A DNA stretch of 64,000 nucleotides, from positions 43,121-107,120 of the forward strand of contig CAYOJK010000008.1 of NCBI GenBank assembly GCA_964404285.1. The letters are read 5' to 3'. Positions 53,306-62,509 of the stretch are shown in pieces; positions within the stretch are counted from its first letter, which is position 1; each line of letters starts with the position of its first letter. The position numbers and the translations under genes were made by a program. The notes below the pieces were generated by a model that saw only the letters and a program-made list of their open reading frames with translations, searched no databases and was not told where the DNA came from. This DNA comes from JBASEY01 sp964404285 (GTDB lineage: Bacteria > CSSED10-310).

Positions 53306-54418
53306 ATGCCGGTACCGGGATATTTAAAATTTGCGCCTGTAATTTTTAGAAAAACAGGCGTTTTGCCACATTACGTCGTTTTGTTTGTCACAGAAAGATG
53401 TACAGCTAATTGCAAACACTGTCTTCTAGGTCAAAAAACTGGAAACCTGGATGAATTGACTTTAGAAGAAATAGAAATGATGTCTCGCCATATGAACCCG
53501 CTTCTATTTCTTCTGATTACGGGTGGAGACCCTTTTATTCGGGATGATATCTCTGAAATCGTTAAAATCCTATACCGAAAACCAGGTTTTAGAAATCTTG
53601 GAATGCCGACAAACGGTTTTCTAACCGAAAAGATAGTTTCTGAGACGGAGCGCATTTTAAAAGATTGCCCTGGTATTGATTTTGCCGTCGATGTCTCGAT
53701 TGATGGCATCGGAGACGATCACGACGCTATCCGGCGGAAACCGGGTTTGTTCAAGCAGGCGATAGCTACTTATCAAGAACTTAAAAAACTGACTGAGCGA
53801 TATGATAATTTCAACTTGAATGTAGCGGTTACTGTATCTGCCTATAATCACGATAAACTAGACGATCTTTATGCTTTTCTAAGAAATGAATTGGGGGCTG
53901 TAACGATCAATCACTTGCTATGTCGGGGAGATCCCCGTGAGAAGGATGCATTAGATGTAGACATGGAGAATTACCGCAAGTTCTCTGAACTGCTGGACCG
54001 TGATATGAAAAATAACAGTTTGAAAGGGTATCATGGATATCCGTTTGCCGATATGGTGAATGCGATGAAAATGGTCAGACAGCGCCTGATTCACAAAATC
54101 AGAAAAGAAAATAGGTTTATTGTTCCGTGTTATGCAGCACGTCTTGGGGTTGTTATTTACCCAAACGGTGACGTGGCGCCGTGTGAATTGCGCAGTGAAA
54201 TTCTAGGCAACCTAAGAGCGTCCGGGTATGATTTTCGTGCAATCCTTGAATCGGAGAATGCTGAAAAAATTAGATCGACGATTCGTAAAGATGCTTGCTT
54301 TTGTACTTATGAGTGTTTTTTAACGAATGCCGTTATGTTTAATCCCATGGTACTGCTTAAGGTTTTACTTGAAACAGGGCGAATAAAATTCAGCCGACTT
54401 TTTTCCGGAGGTGAATAA
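53306..54418 (+). CDS. Radical SAM/SPASM-domain protein
   Basis: 370 residues, GGAGG SD in front. The 4Fe-4S motif CX3CX2C is intact at C32, C36 and C39 ('VTERCTANCKHCLLG'), and 'ITGGDPFIRDDI' and 'SIDGIGDDHDAIRRKPG' match the family core. The C-terminal SPASM region has cysteines at 'VPCYAARLGVVIYPNGD', 'VAPCELRSE', 'ACFCTYECF', which would hold auxiliary clusters. SPASM enzymes modify peptides or activate other proteins. It lies between glgA and GT2, and its stop directly abuts the GT2 start. No short precursor-peptide gene is visible nearby, so the substrate is unknown. Confidence 0.87.
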   Translation: MPVPGYLKFAPVIFRKTGVLPHYVVLFVTERCTANCKHCLLGQKTGNLDELTLEEIEMMSRHMNPLLFLLITGGDPFIRDDISEIVKILYRKPGFRNLGMPTNGFLTEKIVSETERILKDCPGIDFAVDVSIDGIGDDHDAIRRKPGLFKQAIATYQELKKLTERYDNFNLNVAVTVSAYNHDKLDDLYAFLRNELGAVTINHLLCRGDPREKDALDVDMENYRKFSELLDRDMKNNSLKGYHGYPFADMVNAMKMVRQRLIHKIRKENRFIVPCYAARLGVVIYPNGDVAPCELRSEILGNLRASGYDFRAILESENAEKIRSTIRKDACFCTYECFLTNAVMFNPMVLLKVLLETGRIKFSRLFSGGE

Positions 54419-55144
54419 ATGCGAAATAATCATAAAATATCAGTTGTTATTCCTTGTTATAATGAAGAAGGTGGCGTAAAGGAAGTCATTGAAGCTTTAC
54501 CGAAGGAAATCATCGATGAGATTATTGTTGTTGATAACAATTCTACTGATCGAACAGCTGAAGTTGCGCGATCCTTAGGGGCAACAGTTATTCATGAGAA
54601 GCGTCAGGGTTATGGTAGAGCATATAAAACAGGCCTGCCTCAGGCTACTGGAGATATTATCGTCACGATGGATGGTGATGGGACATATCCTGCCCATGCG
54701 ATTTCGTATCTTCTGGATACGTTACATATTGATAATCTAGATTTTGTATCGGCAGCAAGAATTCCTGTTCAATGGGGACATAACTTTGAGTTGATTAAAC
54801 GTTATTTCGGGAATATCGCCTTAAGCGTTGTGACAGGCTTACTTTTCGCTATTCGATTGCGTGATAGCCAAAGCGGTATGTGGGTCTTTAAAAAGACGGT
54901 TTTAGATGAGGTCGATGTGACCAGTGATGGAATGCCGTTTTCTGAAGAATTCAAAATTCGAGCGTTTAAAAATAAAAATATCAAAGCTCGTGAAGTGCCA
55001 GTGCAATTTAAATATATAACTCGTGTGGGCGAATCTAAATTGAATTTGTGGGAAGATGGATTTAGGAATTTAAAATATTTATTTACCCTTCGTAAGGAGA
55101 TGTGTCGTCACAGGACTAAGCAATCATCGGCACATTCCCAGTAA
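54419..55144 (+). CDS. GT2 glycosyltransferase, DPM/DPG-synthase-like
   Basis: 241 residues starting directly after the SPASM gene stop. Motifs: 'VVIPCYNEEGGVKEVI', 'IIVVDNNSTDRTAEVARSLG', 'DGDGTYPAHAISYLL' (DxD) and 'RDSQSGMWVFKKTVLDEVD' with 'SEEFKIRAFK' at the acceptor side. This resembles dolichyl-phosphate glucose/mannose synthases and small GT2 enzymes that act on polyprenol phosphate. The C-terminal tail is basic. It may load a lipid-linked sugar for the large membrane proteins downstream; that link is inference. Confidence 0.86.
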   Translation: MRNNHKISVVIPCYNEEGGVKEVIEALPKEIIDEIIVVDNNSTDRTAEVARSLGATVIHEKRQGYGRAYKTGLPQATGDIIVTMDGDGTYPAHAISYLLDTLHIDNLDFVSAARIPVQWGHNFELIKRYFGNIALSVVTGLLFAIRLRDSQSGMWVFKKTVLDEVDVTSDGMPFSEEFKIRAFKNKNIKAREVPVQFKYITRVGESKLNLWEDGFRNLKYLFTLRKEMCRHRTKQSSAHSQ

Positions 55145-55157
55145 AGAGATGTCATAA

Positions 55158-56441
55158 ATGAAGAGCACGTTGGGGTTGATTTTGGCCGGCGGTCGTGTAA
55201 ATGAGTTAGCAGCTCTGACGATGTATCGTCCAAAATCAGCGATGCCATTTGGGGGTATGTTCCGTGTGATTGACTGTGCTTTAACAAACATGTCAACCAG
55301 TGGAATCAACCGTTTAGGTATCCTTAGCCAATACAGACCTTACTCTTTGATGGACCATGTTCGCGATGGTAAATACTGGGATTTTCGGAGCTATGATAAA
55401 AGTGTCCATTTTCTTCCACCACATTCTGGAGAAACCGATGCAGATTGGTATAAAGGCACAGCAGATGCGCTTTATCAAAATTATGGTTTTATCGAACAAC
55501 ACCAATATCCTCTAACGCTTATCGTTTCGGGCGATCATATTTACCGGATGAATTATGAAGTGTTGTTTGATATTCACCGACAAACTAATGCAGACCTTAC
55601 CATGGCGGTTACACCTGTTCCTAAAGAAACAGCTCACCTTTTTGGTGTAGCCAAAGTTAACAAAGATGGACTTGTTGAAGAATACCGTGAGAAACCAGTT
55701 GAGTATTTCTCAAACCTAGCCTCGATGACAGTCTATTTATTCAATACCAACGTGTTGATAGATGAATTGAAAAAGAACGCAAAAACCGGTAAGACATTTC
55801 AAATATATGATGAAATCATACCAGAACTCGTAAAAAAACGACGAGTTTCAGCGTATATTCATTCAGGTTATTGGTCTTACAGCCGGTCATTTGAGTCCTA
55901 TTATCAAGCAAATCTGGACTGTTTGGATCCATCTGAAAAAATTGATCTGACAGCATGGAAACTCTTCACAAATTATGACATCGGTAGAATTGGTGATCAT
56001 CCGCCAATTCAAACAGGGGCCTGCGCAAATATTGATAATTCGATAATTTCTGCCGGTTGTGTCATTGAAGGAACGGTAAAAAATTCTGTGCTTTCGCCGA
56101 TGGTCGTTGTCGGTAAAGGAAGTGACGTCATTGACTCTGTACTAATGGAAGGTGTCACAGTCGGCGAAAATTCCTCAATTCAGCGTTCGATAATAGACAA
56201 ACACGTATCGATTGGAAATGGAGTGCGAATCGGAGGCCAAAAACCGATTGATAAAAATCTAAAGGCGAATACGACAAACCCTGATTTGTTGCACTGCGGC
56301 TTGACGATAATCGGCAAGCGCGCTCAGATAACCAATAGAATGACGATTGGAACGAATGTTATGATTTATCCTGAGGTGCGAACAGAAACATTTAAAGAGT
56401 TAATTATTGCTGATGGCATGACTATTTTTCGAGAGGAGTAA
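55158..56441 (+). CDS. GlgC-family protein, degenerate (GlgD-like) subunit
   Basis: 427 residues with the full GlgC layout: a nucleotidyltransferase domain (about 1-265) and a left-handed beta-helix. The nucleotide loop is altered: the usual 'GGRGTRL' is 'GGRVNEL' (residues 11-17) and the metal-binding 'DVGT' is replaced by 'SYSRS' ('YWSYSRSFESYYQANLD'). 'SGDHIYRMNYE' and 'EEYREKP' remain. It probably cannot make ADP-glucose and may be a regulatory partner of the downstream enzyme, as GlgD in Bacillus or large subunits of plant enzymes. It ends three bases before the catalytic glgC. Confidence 0.83.
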   Translation: MKSTLGLILAGGRVNELAALTMYRPKSAMPFGGMFRVIDCALTNMSTSGINRLGILSQYRPYSLMDHVRDGKYWDFRSYDKSVHFLPPHSGETDADWYKGTADALYQNYGFIEQHQYPLTLIVSGDHIYRMNYEVLFDIHRQTNADLTMAVTPVPKETAHLFGVAKVNKDGLVEEYREKPVEYFSNLASMTVYLFNTNVLIDELKKNAKTGKTFQIYDEIIPELVKKRRVSAYIHSGYWSYSRSFESYYQANLDCLDPSEKIDLTAWKLFTNYDIGRIGDHPPIQTGACANIDNSIISAGCVIEGTVKNSVLSPMVVVGKGSDVIDSVLMEGVTVGENSSIQRSIIDKHVSIGNGVRIGGQKPIDKNLKANTTNPDLLHCGLTIIGKRAQITNRMTIGTNVMIYPEVRTETFKELIIADGMTIFREE

Positions 56442-56443
56442 TA

Positions 56444-57736
56444 ATGATAAAACCTCCGGTTTGTATGATTCTCGCTGGAGGTAAAGGTACCCGACTGAAT
56501 GCGCTTGCCTGGCATAGAGCAAAGCCGGCAGTACCTTTTGCAGGTATCTACCGCCTGATAGACTTTACCCTATCCAATGCGACGAATTCAGGGATTATGC
56601 GAATAGGCGTCTTAACACAATATTTACCATTATCTTTAATGGAGCATATTGGGACTGGAACATCCTGGGATATGTCTGCGAGAACACGTGTGTGTCGGAT
56701 ATTACCTCCCGCACAAGGTGCGACTGCTAAGGACTGGTATAAAGGAACAGCGCACGCAGTAGCGATTAATAAAGATTTTATCGATTGGGGTGGTGAAAAA
56801 GAAATACTGATTCTTTCGGGTGATCATATCTATCAAATGGATTACAGTCCTCTTATTCAGTTTCATCGCGAGAATAAGGCGTCACTTACAATAGCGACAA
56901 TGCCGGTATCACCCTGTGAAGCGTCACGTTTTGGTATCGCAGTCATTGATGACAAGAATCGAGTTGTGGAATTTCAAGAAAAACCCCTTTATCCTAAAGG
57001 TCATTTAGGATCGATGGGCATTTATGTAGCTGATCGGGATGTTGTGATTGACCAAATGCTGGATTTAATAGCAAGAGGTAAAACAGATATCGGAGCTGAT
57101 CTGGTTCCTGCCTTGGTTGCACAAGGTGGTGTGTTTGCCTTTCCGTTTGAAGGTTATTGGCGGGATGTTGGCACCTTAGAGTCATATTGGAACTGTTCGA
57201 TGGATCTTCTTTGTTCAGAGGAAAAACCTATTGATCTACACTGTTGGAATATCAGAACAAACATGGAAACGACGGGTTTGAGTTTTCAACCGCCAACAGG
57301 GTTTTTCAGAAATTCCCTGGTTACAAGTTCCCTCATTTCACAAGGATGTCGAATCCAAGGGCGAGTCCACCGTTCCATTTTATCACCAGGTGTGATCGTC
57401 GAAAAAGGAGCTGAAGTTGTAGATTCTGTACTCCTCGATAATGTAATCGTTAAAAAAAATTGTCGAGTTTTTCGTGTTATAGCCGACAAGCATGTGGTAA
57501 TCAATGAGGGTTCAGAACTGATGCCTTCTGCGACGGATTCCCATAACGCTATGTTTCCTGACCATCTTTATAGCGGGATTACTCTGTTGGGAACGCGAAG
57601 CATGGTGCCTGCAAATACCAAAATGAAAGGAAATTGTTTAGTTTATCCAGATACAAAAGCAGGGGATTGGATAACCAATATTTTGCAGGCAGGGATAACA
57701 ATTACACCAAAAACTGAAAATGATATATGGATGTAA
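56444..57736 (+). CDS. glgC: Glucose-1-phosphate adenylyltransferase
   Basis: 430 residues, the usual length, with the intact ATP loop 'GGKGTRLNALAWHRAKPAV' at 12-30, 'SGDHIYQMDYS' with the catalytic Asp, 'EFQEKPLYPKG' with the glucose-1-phosphate lysine, and 'YWRDVGTLESYW' for metal and substrate. It makes ADP-glucose from ATP and glucose-1-phosphate in the committed step of glycogen synthesis. The C-terminal beta-helix is present, as in allosteric enzymes. It follows the degenerate paralogue by two bases and may form a mixed oligomer with it. Confidence 0.95.
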   Translation: MIKPPVCMILAGGKGTRLNALAWHRAKPAVPFAGIYRLIDFTLSNATNSGIMRIGVLTQYLPLSLMEHIGTGTSWDMSARTRVCRILPPAQGATAKDWYKGTAHAVAINKDFIDWGGEKEILILSGDHIYQMDYSPLIQFHRENKASLTIATMPVSPCEASRFGIAVIDDKNRVVEFQEKPLYPKGHLGSMGIYVADRDVVIDQMLDLIARGKTDIGADLVPALVAQGGVFAFPFEGYWRDVGTLESYWNCSMDLLCSEEKPIDLHCWNIRTNMETTGLSFQPPTGFFRNSLVTSSLISQGCRIQGRVHRSILSPGVIVEKGAEVVDSVLLDNVIVKKNCRVFRVIADKHVVINEGSELMPSATDSHNAMFPDHLYSGITLLGTRSMVPANTKMKGNCLVYPDTKAGDWITNILQAGITITPKTENDIWM

Positions 57737-58194
57737 CACTTATGAATGACAAAAAGCACGATATTGACCAGAATGAAAATACCTTGCAAAAATCTGGATT
57801 TCCATCACGGTTAAGACATTCACCATTTCGTGCCTTGGAAAGATATATTGGCGATGAATCTGGAATTGAGATAGGGGAAATCATTCGAGAGGTGAAAGGT
57901 CAGGCTATTCAAAAACTGGAGCTGTTAGACCAGTTACATAATGATCTTGTCAAGCAAGCTAAATCAATTGTAGAAAAAGCCAGGGAAGATTTGCGATTAC
58001 ATTCTGTTCACATGTATTCCAAAAAAAATCGTAGGAAAGTATATTATTTATACAGAGGAAAAAACAGTGAGGAGTTTTTTTCTATATTGGATCCTAACGA
58101 ATATGCGCAAGCGGATTCGGAAGCGAGTTATCTAGGAGCCTATAGATTGAATGATGACAGTTCCTGGACACATTTGGAAGAAGAGGACTGCTGA
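57727..58194 (+). CDS. DUF2452-like protein, unknown function
   Basis: 155 residues, or 150 from ATG 57742; neither start has a clear SD, and the first overlaps the end of glgC. Helical N-terminal half ('VKGQAIQKLELLDQLHND', 'AKSIVEKAREDLRLH'), then strands 'VYYLYRGKNSEEFFSILDP' and 'YLGAYRLNDDSSWTHLEEE'. That order (helical, 'LH', 'YYLY', 'FFSI.P', 'GaYRLn.D.SW') is the pattern of the DUF2452 family. No function is known. The start of the next gene lies inside the last 44 bases in another frame. A fragment of a second copy is at 62402-62509. Confidence 0.72.
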   Translation: MDVTLMNDKKHDIDQNENTLQKSGFPSRLRHSPFRALERYIGDESGIEIGEIIREVKGQAIQKLELLDQLHNDLVKQAKSIVEKAREDLRLHSVHMYSKKNRRKVYYLYRGKNSEEFFSILDPNEYAQADSEASYLGAYRLNDDSSWTHLEEEDC

Positions 58195-60298
58195 GAGTTA
58201 CAAAACTTGGACAGACAAACACACTGCTGTGGCTTTTTGTGTTTGTGCCTGTTTAACATATATCGTGTTTTTTAGCCCAATTCTTCGCTACGATGGAATT
58301 CCTTATGTTTCTCCAGCCCGTTCCTTGGTTATCGATCACGATTTGAATACCTATAATGAGTCATTCTACTACTCACATCCAGGATGGAATAATGTCCAAA
58401 GTCGACAGATAAAAGGTTACACCCGGAATTTGATCAGTTATGTCTCCGCTCCTGCTTATACAACCAGAGGTTACCGGTATGTTGTGTTTCCAATTGGAAA
58501 TATTCTCACCTGGTACCCGGCAATTTGGGCATCACATACCGTTTGGTCAGGAGTCAGTCGATGGAATAGCAACTATGCAGCAGATGGGTTTTCTTTTCCT
58601 TACATTATAGCTCTTGGCTTGTGGAGTTTCCTCATTGGTTGGGGAGGAATGGTCACAGCATACCGAATATTGCGATTCTGGTATGATCCGGGGCCGTCAT
58701 GCGGGGCGGCGTGCTTCATCTATGCCTCAAGTAATCTAATACCTTTTTTAACTCGTGATGTGACATTCTCACATAGCGTGGATTTTTTGCTCGTCAATTT
58801 GTCAATCCTTCTTTTCCTTCATATTCAAAAAAAGAAAACTTTTTTAAACTCAATAGAAGAATGGAATCTTCATTTTCTCTGGGGCATGTTTATTGGATAT
58901 GCCTGTATTGTTCGTTATCAGGATATGGCTTTGTTACTGCTTCCTTTAACATTTTATCTGTCCCAAGGGATGCACCGCTTTACTCGTAATTGGAAACAGC
59001 CTGTCCTATTTCTGTTTGGATTCCTTTTTCTTGGATGTCTGCAACTTTTATATTGGAAAATATTGTATGGAACCTGTTTTATAGCTCGGCAAACAATGGG
59101 AGTAGGGAATCTAGCATCTTTCAATCCATGGAAACCTCAAATTATACCAATGTTCTTTTCAAGATTTCATGGCATTTATAACTGGATGCCTTGGTTATTA
59201 CCGGTAAGCATCGGTTTTTTTCTGTTTATTAAACGCGACAAATGGGTAGGCATACTATTGGGTTTAATTATGATATCGCAATTCTATTATATGGCGTCGC
59301 GTAGCGAGTGGTGGAATCTGGGATTTTCTGTCAGAAGGATAACGGGTTGGCTAATTATTTATATGATTGGGGCAGCTGAGATTGCCACGCTTTGTAAAAA
59401 GAGGTTTATGAAAAATACTTTGATTGTTCTGACTATCCCGATAGTGGTATGGGCTTGGCTGTTTTTAATCAATTACCAGGTGAAAGAGCCTGACGTTAAT
59501 ATCTTGCCGCATTTAATTGGAGATGCAACGCCATTTCTACATAATAATTTTAAACCGGTATTGCCTTCCATTTCAGTCTTGGTAAGCGCTTTAACTGGAC
59601 TGAAAACCTGGTTTCTAAAATATGCTTTGGTAGGAAAAATCTATTTATCAATTCAAAACAAATCAATAGTAACTGCTGTATTGCTGGTTATTTTCCATTT
59701 CCTGATTATCGGCCTTTGCTGCGGTTTTATTGTGCTTCTCTTCAGCAAACGTGCACAGGTAAAAAAACTGTGCCTCGGTCTTTTTTTTGCTTATGTCATT
59801 CTTTTTTATGGAGTGATGATCATTTCAGACTGCTCAGCAGAAAACATTTATACTCAAAAAATAATTAAAGGTGAAAAACAATCGGGATTTCAACAAATTC
59901 GAATCAATAATGTATCTCGTTTTGAAGGAGAAAACTCAGTTCTTCCACTGATCGATACGCCTATTAGATTCGATTATCCATTAAATACTGGAAAAATAAG
60001 CTGCTACTGTTTGATCGGATTATCTGTAGATTCGAATCTGCAATCAACAGTCATACGAGCAGCTTTAACTGAGAACAATAAAAATTTAAAGCAAACGCTT
60101 ATTCGGTTAGGTGATAAATCAGATTCATGCATTTTTGAATTACAGAAGCCGTGGGGAGATGCAGAATATTTTCATAGATGGTTTCGAGTTGAAATAAAGC
60201 TCGATATCGATGACGACACGAATCCTGATGCATGGGAATTATCATTGGTCAAAGGGGAAGATGTCGTCATTGGCGCTTTTTGGCATTCTCATGATTGA
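58151..60298 (+). CDS. Large polytopic membrane protein, probable GT-C-type (copy 1 of a duplicated gene)
   Basis: 715 residues. AGGAG lies 12 bases before ATG 58151, and the frame overlaps the preceding gene by 44 bases. About twelve hydrophobic helices. After the first helix, an extracytoplasmic loop holds 'PARSLVIDHDLNTYNESF', 'YTTRGYRYVVFPIG' and, further on, 'LIPFLTRDVTFSHSVDFLL'; 'YNWMPWLLPV' and 'RRITGW' occur later. The acidic loop and helix pattern suggest a GT-C-like sugar transferase or polymer-export enzyme, but no catalytic signature is firm. The C-terminus (about 590-715) is a soluble beta-rich part. It ends by a ten-base tail overlap with the converging peptidase. Confidence 0.72.
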   Translation: MMTVPGHIWKKRTAESYKTWTDKHTAVAFCVCACLTYIVFFSPILRYDGIPYVSPARSLVIDHDLNTYNESFYYSHPGWNNVQSRQIKGYTRNLISYVSAPAYTTRGYRYVVFPIGNILTWYPAIWASHTVWSGVSRWNSNYAADGFSFPYIIALGLWSFLIGWGGMVTAYRILRFWYDPGPSCGAACFIYASSNLIPFLTRDVTFSHSVDFLLVNLSILLFLHIQKKKTFLNSIEEWNLHFLWGMFIGYACIVRYQDMALLLLPLTFYLSQGMHRFTRNWKQPVLFLFGFLFLGCLQLLYWKILYGTCFIARQTMGVGNLASFNPWKPQIIPMFFSRFHGIYNWMPWLLPVSIGFFLFIKRDKWVGILLGLIMISQFYYMASRSEWWNLGFSVRRITGWLIIYMIGAAEIATLCKKRFMKNTLIVLTIPIVVWAWLFLINYQVKEPDVNILPHLIGDATPFLHNNFKPVLPSISVLVSALTGLKTWFLKYALVGKIYLSIQNKSIVTAVLLVIFHFLIIGLCCGFIVLLFSKRAQVKKLCLGLFFAYVILFYGVMIISDCSAENIYTQKIIKGEKQSGFQQIRINNVSRFEGENSVLPLIDTPIRFDYPLNTGKISCYCLIGLSVDSNLQSTVIRAALTENNKNLKQTLIRLGDKSDSCIFELQKPWGDAEYFHRWFRVEIKLDIDDDTNPDAWELSLVKGEDVVIGAFWHSHD

Positions 60299-61539
60299 AG
60301 CGATATCATCCAGTCCTCAATAGCTTTGATGTCTTTTGGTATGTTGATAGAGAGGTTCTGATAACCGGATTTTGTTACCAATATATCATCCTCAATTCGG
60401 ACGCCAACACCATCATTTGAAAAGTAAAGACCTGGCTCAATCGTAATTACCATACCTGGTTCGAGAGCTTTCATTTTTCCTGAGATTAGATCGTGAGTAT
60501 CAAGACCCAATGAATGGGATACACCGTGTGTGTAGTATTTTGAAACATCAGAAAGATCATTTATAACCCCGAGTTTTTTTAGCCCTTCTGCAAGTGTTTT
60601 TTGGGTGAGTTTATTCAAATCTACGAGGGTGATACCGGGTTTGACAGCCTCAATTGTTTTGATGTTTGCCTCTAAAACAAGTGCGTAGATATCACATTGT
60701 TTGGGGGAGAATTTTCCGTTTACTGGGACAGTACGGCTGATATCTGCTGAATAATGTTTGAACTCAGCTCCCAAGTCCAGTAATACAAGTTCATCAAGAT
60801 TGAGTAAATCTTTCATTGAATTGTAGTGGAGAACAGTCGCGTTTTTTCCGGCTGCAATGATACCAGGGAAAGCAGGGTTTGTTCCATTTTTATGAAGTTC
60901 GAAGTTGAAATGGGCTTCGAGCTCATATTCAGAAACGCCCGGACGGACATGGCGTAGCAATCGCTCAATACCCTTGTGAGTGAGCTCGATGGCGCCAGAA
61001 ATCCTCGTGATTTCTTCTGGTGATTTGATTTCTCGTAACTGAGCCATCAGATTGTGTATGCGATGTATTGTAATATGTGGGTGACGAAGGCGCATCAAAT
61101 CAGCAAATTGCAACTCAGGAGACAGAGGCTCATCGGGATTGACGGGATGGAAATCCAGAAACAAGTGGTCGGCAGATTTAAGAGTTGTTGTGAGGTAAGC
61201 ATTCAGGCTATCCAGCGATTGGACTGATTGAATACCAGTGATCTGTGAAGCTTCTTCAAGCGTAGGAAGATAGCCGGACCAGTGGATTTGCGATGGAGTT
61301 TGCTTTACAACAAATAAAACGATTGAAATAGAGGACTCCGTTTTTTTGATCACAATAGCTGAAGAATGGTTTTCGTAGCCAGTTAAGTAGTAAAAGTTTT
61401 TGTCTTGGCAATATGGGTAGTGTGAATCCCAGCTCCGTATTTTAGGTGTGGCAGCAAACAGCAGCGCAACACTTCTATCAGGGAGAATATTCAGTAGTTT
61501 TTGTCTATTGATAGCAAAAAATTCATGCGTGGATGTCAT
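60289..61539 (-). CDS. pepP: M24 Xaa-Pro aminopeptidase
   Basis: 416 residues. Creatinase-type N-terminal domain (about 1-170; 'FAINRQKLLNILPDRSVALL', 'NFYYLTGYENHSSAIVI') and pita-bread catalytic domain (about 175-416). Metal ligands in order: Asp in 'VLLDLGAEFKHYSADISRT' (both aspartates), His in 'YTHGVSHSLGLDTHD', Glu in 'VITIEPGLYF' and Glu in 'GVGVRIEDDILV'. 'DLGAEFKHYSADISRT' is typical of PepP-type enzymes. It removes an N-terminal residue in front of proline. Lies between the two copies of the duplicated membrane-protein gene and is on the opposite strand. Confidence 0.93.
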   Translation of the reverse strand: MTSTHEFFAINRQKLLNILPDRSVALLFAATPKIRSWDSHYPYCQDKNFYYLTGYENHSSAIVIKKTESSISIVLFVVKQTPSQIHWSGYLPTLEEASQITGIQSVQSLDSLNAYLTTTLKSADHLFLDFHPVNPDEPLSPELQFADLMRLRHPHITIHRIHNLMAQLREIKSPEEITRISGAIELTHKGIERLLRHVRPGVSEYELEAHFNFELHKNGTNPAFPGIIAAGKNATVLHYNSMKDLLNLDELVLLDLGAEFKHYSADISRTVPVNGKFSPKQCDIYALVLEANIKTIEAVKPGITLVDLNKLTQKTLAEGLKKLGVINDLSDVSKYYTHGVSHSLGLDTHDLISGKMKALEPGMVITIEPGLYFSNDGVGVRIEDDILVTKSGYQNLSINIPKDIKAIEDWMISLQS

Positions 61540-61577
61540 AGCAAGCTTCTATAAAAAAGGTAAAAAGATTATATTGA

Positions 61578-62117
61578 TCAAAATCTGAAACTCATGCCAA
61601 TGGTTGAATTTACCCAGCTGGTACGAGAAGGCCCGCGACCGAAGTTAGCCGAATTGTACACAGACTGAAAGCGAAAACCCCATCCTGGAAACGGTTCAAA
61701 ATCAAAACCGGCGCCGGCACTCCAGCCTATTACGCTAGACCGGCTCCAATCACTCATTTTTTGAGTGCCTTGAGAAGCAAAATACGATGGACCAACTAAT
61801 CCAAAAAATCTGAAATAATCAGGAAAAGAATAATCCATGACAGCCCAAACACCCAAGGAATCAATTTTTACCGAACTCCCCAGCTTCTCAGTATTGACAG
61901 GAAAATTTTGATGATTATAAGCGACACGAACACCTGGAATAAAATTCGGTATATAGTCAACGCTTAGGCCGTAGACAACATCATCATTGACAAGAGCATC
62001 AAACGAATTGAGGGGTAGGCAATGGCCTGCGTCAAATGCAAAATACCATTCGTAGCCCTGAACGACAGATGCAGTCAGGAACAAAGAAAAGGAAAAAATC
62101 AAAAATCGTTTTGTCAT
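61578..62117 (-). CDS. Small outer-membrane beta-barrel protein
   Basis: 179 residues from ATG 62117, with a strong GGAGG six bases upstream; the longer frame to 62162 lacks an SD. Signal peptide 'FLIFSFSLFLTASVVQG' and then alternating short strands ('YEWYFAFDAGHCLPLN', 'VYGLSVDYIPNFIPGVRVAY', 'SLGVWAVMDYSF', 'GWGFRFQSVYNSANF') ending in 'SWVNSTIGMSFRF' with a terminal aromatic residue, the outer-membrane barrel pattern. Length fits an eight-stranded barrel of the OmpA/OmpX/OmpW sort. No specific family is recognised. Downstream it leads into pepP on the same strand. Confidence 0.78.
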   Translation of the reverse strand: MTKRFLIFSFSLFLTASVVQGYEWYFAFDAGHCLPLNSFDALVNDDVVYGLSVDYIPNFIPGVRVAYNHQNFPVNTEKLGSSVKIDSLGVWAVMDYSFPDYFRFFGLVGPSYFASQGTQKMSDWSRSSVIGWSAGAGFDFEPFPGWGFRFQSVYNSANFGRGPSRTSWVNSTIGMSFRF

Positions 62118-62401
62118 GGTTACCTCCGCAAAGGATACAATCCGGAATATTACCCGAAACAATTAAAAAAATGAAGCGTAATGCATAATCTTTTATTCAT
62201 GCTCTTAATCATATTATTTGACCTGTGTGAATTAAAGCTTTTATAATCCCGTCTTGCGGTGGAGAGAGGTGATCGTATAAAGATCTCTCACAAATTTATA
62301 TAAAAATTGCCCAAATCCAACTTGCATGTTCATCTAGATGGATCGATTCAATCAGATACATTGATTGATTGGGTTCAGCGGAGAACAATTAAAGTGCCGT
62401 T
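62118..62401. other. Intergenic region between the barrel gene and the duplicated segment
   Basis: No gene seen. It holds the GGAGG SD of the minus-strand barrel gene near 62123-62127 and a short hairpin-like pair, GAGAGA and TCTCTC, near 62263-62299. A weak inverted repeat (AATCA/TGATT) occurs near 62350. No promoter with two good boxes was found. Confidence 0.4.
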
Positions 62402-62509
62402 ATGAAGTATTCAGCTGAAGAATATGTGCCAGCGAAATTGAAAGTCCAAGGAGCGCTAAGATTAAATGATGACAATTCCCGGATACACTTAGATGATAAG
62501 AACTGCTGA
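62402..62509 (+). pseudogene. Fragment of a second copy of the DUF2452-like gene (3' end only)
   Basis: An open frame of 35 codons plus stop (62402-62509). Its end reads 'ALRLNDDNSRIHLDDKNC', matching 'AYRLNDDSSWTHLEEEDC' at the end of the gene at 57727-58194, with the same relation to the following membrane-protein gene. The upstream 120 residues are absent. It is the remnant left by a duplication; a short peptide could still be translated, but there is no sign of a separate function. Confidence 0.7.
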
